Positions 60,314 through 64,000 of a DNA stretch of 64,000 bases are shown here, piece by piece. Below the pieces are notes generated by a model that did no database searches, was not told the origin of the DNA, and saw only the letters and a list, made by a program, of their open reading frames with translations. A program made the translations under genes and the position numbers. How positions within the stretch are numbered: position 1 is the first letter of the stretch; every line of letters begins with the position of its first letter. Origin of the DNA: Variovorax paradoxus (GTDB lineage: Bacteria; Pseudomonadota; Gammaproteobacteria; Burkholderiales; Burkholderiaceae_C); the NCBI GenBank assembly GCA_016806145.1, contig CP063166.1, forward strand, positions 4,154,001-4,218,000. Direction: 5' to 3'.

Positions 60314-61321
60314 ATGCGCACACCGACCCCGTCGAACCGCCCCGCTTCGCAGCGCCGGCCCCTCGCGATGCTCGCATCGCTCGCTGTGAGTACCGTGATG
60401 TTCATGCTGCTCACGGCCTGCACGCAGAACGAATCCGAAAGTGCGACAGCTGCGCAGGACACGGCCGCCGTGGAGGCCACGCCCGCGGCCGCGGACCCGG
60501 CGGCGCCCGCCACGCCCCGGCCCGAATTCTCGGCCACGCTGCAGCGCGATGCGCTGATGGCGCTGCTGTTCGAGCCGCCGCCCGTCGGCGAGACCGCGAG
60601 CCGCACCGACGACGTGCAACTGCCCGAGATCGGCAACGACGGCAAGCCGATGACCGAGGGCTTCGCGCCGACCCGCGCCCAGGTCTCGCCGCGCGAGGTG
60701 GTCCGGCTCGACGACACGCATGCCGTGCTGCTCACCGAGACCGTGCCGCTCGACGACCGCGGTCAGCCGATGGATGCCCACGTGGCGGGCGCATGGCTGG
60801 GCGCCTATTTCTTCGAGCAGGGCGACGCGGGCTGGAAGCTCGCGGGCCGCAACGACGGTGTCGACTACCTCGGCTTCTCGGGCAACATCGGCCTCACGCG
60901 CGTCGAGCGCATCGCGCCGCAGCGCTTCGTGCTGACCGTCACGAGCGGCAGCTGCTGGCAGGGCTACTGCGGCAGCTGGCTCTCGGTCTACGAGATCGGC
61001 GCCGCCGAGGTGCGCCAGCTGATCGAGGGCGTGCCGCTGGGCGCCGACAACGGCGGTGCCGACGGTGCCTGCGAGCCGGTGCTGCAGGGCACGCGCCCCG
61101 AGGAAGCGCCGCGCGGCGCCTGCTACCGCGTCGACGGCAAGCCCGAGTTCGCGCTCGGCACGCAGGACGATCCGGGCGAGCTGCAGATCGTCTTCAAGGG
61201 CGCGACCACGCGCGATGCGAACGACCTGCGCGTGCAGGCCGTCGACGAGCAGCTGGTCTACAGCCTGCGCAACGGCGCCTATGCGCTGGTGCAGGGCCGC
61301 AATCCCGTGCCCTCGTTCTGA
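60314..61321 (+). CDS. Hypothetical lipoprotein
   Basis: A 335-residue predicted lipoprotein. After a basic N-terminus the hydrophobic stretch LAMLASLAVSTVMFMLLTAC ends with a lipobox Cys at about residue 36. A low-complexity Ala/Pro/Thr linker follows. The mature domain has HAVLLTETVPLDDRGQPMDA, HVAGAWLGAYFFEQGDAGWK and TSGSCWQGYCGSWLSVYEIG, with a Cys pair likely to be oxidised. I do not recognise the family. ATG 60314 was chosen as the first ATG that keeps a charged n-region. It is 15 bp before the next unknown gene and divergent from the nitronate monooxygenase gene. Confidence 0.7.
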   Translation: MRTPTPSNRPASQRRPLAMLASLAVSTVMFMLLTACTQNESESATAAQDTAAVEATPAAADPAAPATPRPEFSATLQRDALMALLFEPPPVGETASRTDDVQLPEIGNDGKPMTEGFAPTRAQVSPREVVRLDDTHAVLLTETVPLDDRGQPMDAHVAGAWLGAYFFEQGDAGWKLAGRNDGVDYLGFSGNIGLTRVERIAPQRFVLTVTSGSCWQGYCGSWLSVYEIGAAEVRQLIEGVPLGADNGGADGACEPVLQGTRPEEAPRGACYRVDGKPEFALGTQDDPGELQIVFKGATTRDANDLRVQAVDEQLVYSLRNGAYALVQGRNPVPSF

Positions 61322-61336
61322 GACGGGCGCCGAGCG

Positions 61337-61963
61337 ATGGGCTTCATCCCCGACCGCCGCATCGAAGCCGAGGCCACCGAGGCCGCGGCCGAGATGATCG
61401 AGCGCGCGCGCCGCAACTTTGATGTGGCGCTCGATTTCACCGACGCCAGCATCCGCAAGGTCGAGGCGCTGCTGCAGCAGCTGCACCTGCGCGCGCGCAA
61501 CGACAAGCCGAGCGACGCGCAGGTCTTCGACTACGCCAAGGGCCTGGGCAGCTACGTGGGCGAGGTGTTCCGCCGCAACCATGGCGCCGAATGGGGTGTG
61601 GTCGCGCTCGGCGACGACAGCTACCCCGGCATGCGCAGCGCCCAGCGCGAGCAGCTGTTCTGGCCCTGGCGCCGCGCCTACAACCGCATCGTCAACGGCC
61701 CCTGCGACAACGTCTGGCACTACTACCAGCTGCTGGTGGAACGCGCGGGCGGCACCTTGGCCGTGCACGACGACGGCATGCCGTCGAACTTCGCGCCGCC
61801 GACGATGAACTACGGCCGCGCGCGCGCCGCGGCCACCGCGAAGGCTTCGCCCGGCGTGCGCTTCAGCGCGAATGCGATGGGCGGCGTGCCCGGGCGCGCG
61901 AAGCGACCCGCGACCTCGGCCGCGCCCGCGCCGGTGCGCAAGCCCTGGTGGAAGTTCTGGTGA
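61337..61963 (+). CDS. Hypothetical cytoplasmic protein
   Basis: A 208-residue protein without a signal peptide. A helical, acidic N-terminus (EAEATEAAAEMIERARRNFD) leads to YAKGLGSYVGEVFRRNHGAE, WGVVALGDDSYPGMRSAQRE and FWPWRRAYNRIVNGPCDNVW, which recall small hypothetical proteins of the DUF3806 type, a weak resemblance. The C-terminus is basic and ends RKPWWKFW. It lies 15 bp after the lipoprotein gene and may form an operon with it. It is convergent with the DUF1501 gene. Confidence 0.65.
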   Translation: MGFIPDRRIEAEATEAAAEMIERARRNFDVALDFTDASIRKVEALLQQLHLRARNDKPSDAQVFDYAKGLGSYVGEVFRRNHGAEWGVVALGDDSYPGMRSAQREQLFWPWRRAYNRIVNGPCDNVWHYYQLLVERAGGTLAVHDDGMPSNFAPPTMNYGRARAAATAKASPGVRFSANAMGGVPGRAKRPATSAAPAPVRKPWWKFW

Positions 61964-61966
61964 GCC

Positions 61967-63178
61967 TCACACCAGCTGAAGGTCCTTCGGCGTCACGCCG
62001 TCGAACACCTTCGCGACCTGCGCGGGCGACAGTCCGTACATGCGCTGGAACAACCCGCCGAGCACCGCGCGGTATTCGTTGAGCACCGGGTAGTCGCGGT
62101 TCTGGAACAGCGTGGCGGCCGTCAGCGCCTGCTGCTCGCCGACCACGCGGCCGCCGGCCTGCGCCGAGAGGCCGCCGCCGAGCACCCAGTAGACCGTGCC
62201 ATGGCCATGGTCGGTGCCCTTGTTGCCGTTCTCGCGGAAGGTGCGGCCGAACTCGCTGATGACCACCACCACGGTCTGGCGCCAGTTCTCGGGCTCCATC
62301 TCCTGCGCGAAGGCCGCGAGGCCGCGGCCCAGTTCCTCGAAGCGGTTCGCGAGGTAACCGGTGGCCGCGCCCTGCCCCACGTGCGTGTCCCAGCCGCCGA
62401 CGTCGACGAAGCCGAGGTCGTAGCGCTCGCGCATCAGCGCGGCCATGCGGCGCGCCACGAGTTCGAAGCCCCTGGAAGTCATGGCGTTGCGGCTGGCGGC
62501 GTCCATCTCGGCCTGCATCGCGCGCCGCACCTCGTCGCGCACCTGGAAGCCCTCGGCCACGGTCTGCGCGAGCGGCGTGTCGCGGTACATCGAGGCGATG
62601 AGCTGGCTCTGGCGCGCATCGAGCGTGGGGCGCGCATTGCCCGCGAGCGCCATGTTGGCGGCCCTCGCATCGCCGCGCAGCGAGATCGGCAACTGGTCCG
62701 TGAAGGCCATCGGCGAGACATCGGTCAGCGGCCCCGCGCCGAGCACGCCCGCGAGGCGGTTGAGGAAGCCCGAGCGGTAGTCGCGCCGGCGGTCGAGCGC
62801 CTGGCCCAGCTCGATGCCGTCCTGCGTCTCGAAGTGGCTGCGCGTGAGGTCGTCGGTGCCGGCGAAGGCGATGAACGCGGCCTGCTTCTGCTGGAACAGC
62901 GGCATCACGCTCTGCGCCAGCGCGGGATGCAGGCCCCAGTCGGCATCGAGCGGCAAGGCGCCGCCGCTGGTGCCCGGCCGCGCGATCGCGATGCCGGGCC
63001 GCGAGGCGTAGTAGAAGTCGCTCGCGGTGGGCACCAGCAGGCTGGTGCTGTCGTAGGCACCGCGCAGGAACACGACCAGCAGCTTGGCGCCCTCGGCGGC
63101 CGGCGCGGCGATCAGGCGGGCGGCGGCGCCGGCCAGCGGCGCGGCGGCGGCGAAACGGAGCAGTTCTCGGCGTTGCAT
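61967..63178 (-). CDS. DUF1501 protein (Tat-type leader)
   Basis: A 403-residue exported protein of the DUF1501 family, related to the sulfatase/alkaline phosphatase fold. MQRRELLRFAAAAPLAGAAA is a twin-arginine-like leader. Conserved parts are KLLVVFLRGAYDSTSLLVPT, SHFETQDGIELGQALDRRRD, DVGGWDTHVGQGAATGYLAN, VVVVISEFGRTFRENGNKGT and DHGHGTVYWVLGGGL. DUF1501 proteins nearly always pair with DUF1800 proteins, as here. Their function is not established. Confidence 0.9.
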   Translation of the reverse strand: MQRRELLRFAAAAPLAGAAARLIAAPAAEGAKLLVVFLRGAYDSTSLLVPTASDFYYASRPGIAIARPGTSGGALPLDADWGLHPALAQSVMPLFQQKQAAFIAFAGTDDLTRSHFETQDGIELGQALDRRRDYRSGFLNRLAGVLGAGPLTDVSPMAFTDQLPISLRGDARAANMALAGNARPTLDARQSQLIASMYRDTPLAQTVAEGFQVRDEVRRAMQAEMDAASRNAMTSRGFELVARRMAALMRERYDLGFVDVGGWDTHVGQGAATGYLANRFEELGRGLAAFAQEMEPENWRQTVVVVISEFGRTFRENGNKGTDHGHGTVYWVLGGGLSAQAGGRVVGEQQALTAATLFQNRDYPVLNEYRAVLGGLFQRMYGLSPAQVAKVFDGVTPKDLQLV

Positions 63179-63204
63179 GAGCGTGGTCCTTGTGGGGGTG
63201 GGCG

Positions 63205-64000
63205 TCAGCGGCGCATCAGCTCGGGCGCGGCCAGCAGCAGCGTGTTCCATTCGGGCGGGTTCTTCGCCTGCGCGAGCACCTCGCGCGTGCCGGGGCCGAA
63301 GCCGGTCTGCAGCTCGCGCACGACGGGCGATTCGGCCAGTGGCGGGAAGGCCGGTTTCTCCATCGGCGCCTTGGTGTCGTTGAGAAACAGCACGGCACCG
63401 GTCGCACCCAGGACGCGCGCGATCTCGAAGCGCGTGTTCATCTGCCCGGCGCTGGCCCAGGCCGCCTCGTGCAGCGGATAGCCATCGGGCGTCTCGTGGC
63501 CGTAGAGCGGCTCGCCCATGCGGTCGATCCAGTTGAGCATCGGGCCCACGTTCGCCACCACGCGGCCGTCGTAGGCCAGCCGCACGCCGGCCACCACGTA
63601 GTGCACCGGGTCGCGGAACTTGCGGCCCAGCGATGCCGCGAATTCGGGCGACTCGAACAGCGTGCGCAAGGTGGCGGCGATATCGCCATCGCTGCGCGTG
63701 AAGCTCGCGGCCATGCGCTCGACCAGCGCGCTCTGCGGATCGTCGGCCACGAAATAGACGGCGAGCTTGCGCGAGACGAAGCGCGCGGTGGCCGGCGCGC
63801 GCGCGAGGCGGTCGAGCGCCTCGTCGACCTCGGCCAGGCCGCGACCGCGGATCGGCTCGCCCAGCAGCGTCTTGGGACCGTAGTCGTGGCGGTTGGGATT
63901 GAACTCGAACAGGCCCTGGCGCCGGTAGTCGGCGGCGATCGCGGCCTTGAGCTTCGGCGGCGGCGCATCGGCCGGCTGCAGGCTCACGCCGACACCGGTG
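63205..64000 (-). CDS. DUF1800 protein (N-terminus beyond window)
   Basis: The C-terminal 265 or so residues of a DUF1800 family protein. The reading frame stays open to base 64000. Visible segments are NRHDYGPKTLLGEPIRGRGL, RFVSRKLAVYFVADDPQSAL, DIAATLRTLFESPEFAASLG and KNPPEWNTLLLAAPELMRR. It sits 26 bp upstream of the DUF1501 gene on the same strand, the usual pair order. The N-terminal half is outside the window. Confidence 0.9.
   Translation of the reverse strand, partial: TGVGVSLQPADAPPPKLKAAIAADYRRQGLFEFNPNRHDYGPKTLLGEPIRGRGLAEVDEALDRLARAPATARFVSRKLAVYFVADDPQSALVERMAASFTRSDGDIAATLRTLFESPEFAASLGRKFRDPVHYVVAGVRLAYDGRVVANVGPMLNWIDRMGEPLYGHETPDGYPLHEAAWASAGQMNTRFEIARVLGATGAVLFLNDTKAPMEKPAFPPLAESPVVRELQTGFGPGTREVLAQAKNPPEWNTLLLAAPELMRR

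Overview
The window is about 70% G+C by eye, densely coded and strongly GC3-biased. Its gene content (TRAP transporters, many LysR regulators, a two-aptamer glycine riboswitch before gcvT, a fused 5-oxoprolinase, a DUF1501/DUF1800 pair, EptA plus PAP2) points to a chromosomal segment of a beta-proteobacterium of the Comamonadaceae, most like Variovorax. The genus is an inference from gene content. I found no rRNA, tRNA, CRISPR array, prophage or insertion sequence.

Layout. 1-3.9 kb: DUF779 protein and AldB/ExaC-type aldehyde dehydrogenase, divergent from an AcoR-like sigma-54 activator, with a -24/-12 promoter and a dyad between them. 3.9-9.7 kb: a lipoprotein with a duplicated domain, a methyltransferase, Tat-exported OpgD, and a LysR/SDR divergent pair with a perfect LysR box. 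9.8-14.0 kb: FKBP isomerase, then ethanolamine permease and the B12-dependent lyase EutBC. 14.0-15.6 kb: a hipBA module whose 43-bp symmetric operator covers the promoter and start codon. 15.7-21.0 kb: an AhpD-like protein, then the lipid A modification genes eptA and PAP2, divergent from an OmpR/EnvZ-type two-component system. Phased TGAA repeats lie before the regulator and before eptA. 21.0-25.0 kb: SDR-DMT exporter-thioesterase operon and ETF-ubiquinone oxidoreductase.

25.0-27.5 kb: two unfamiliar genes (acidic helical protein and NHL propeller), translationally coupled and bracketed by three copies of a long hairpin repeat. 27.5-34.4 kb: 5-oxoproline/D-glutamate module (fused 5-oxoprolinase, MFS, DUF1445 hydro-lyase, LysR). 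34.5-39.0 kb: D-erythronate dehydrogenase with a TRAP transporter and an Imm22-like protein. 39.0-42.5 kb: AraC/MFS pair and two small unknowns. 42.5-49.9 kb: LysR (NodD type) divergent from a five-gene operon (MFS, porin, FAD monooxygenase, amidohydrolase, esterase) that looks like a catabolic pathway for an unidentified substrate. 49.9-54.9 kb: tandem glycine riboswitch, gcvT-gcvH-gcvP with a long inverted repeat inside. 54.9-64 kb: Crp/Fnr regulator, S15-like hydrolase, DUF3014 protein, carboxylesterase, nitronate monooxygenase, two unknowns, and a DUF1501/DUF1800 pair cut by the window end.

Functional links: EutBC releases acetaldehyde, which the aldehyde dehydrogenase could oxidise. The gcv genes feed one-carbon metabolism under glycine control. 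The two-component system probably controls phosphoethanolamine decoration of lipid A. The 42.5-49.9 kb operon and the repeat-bracketed pair at 25-27 kb are the least explained parts.
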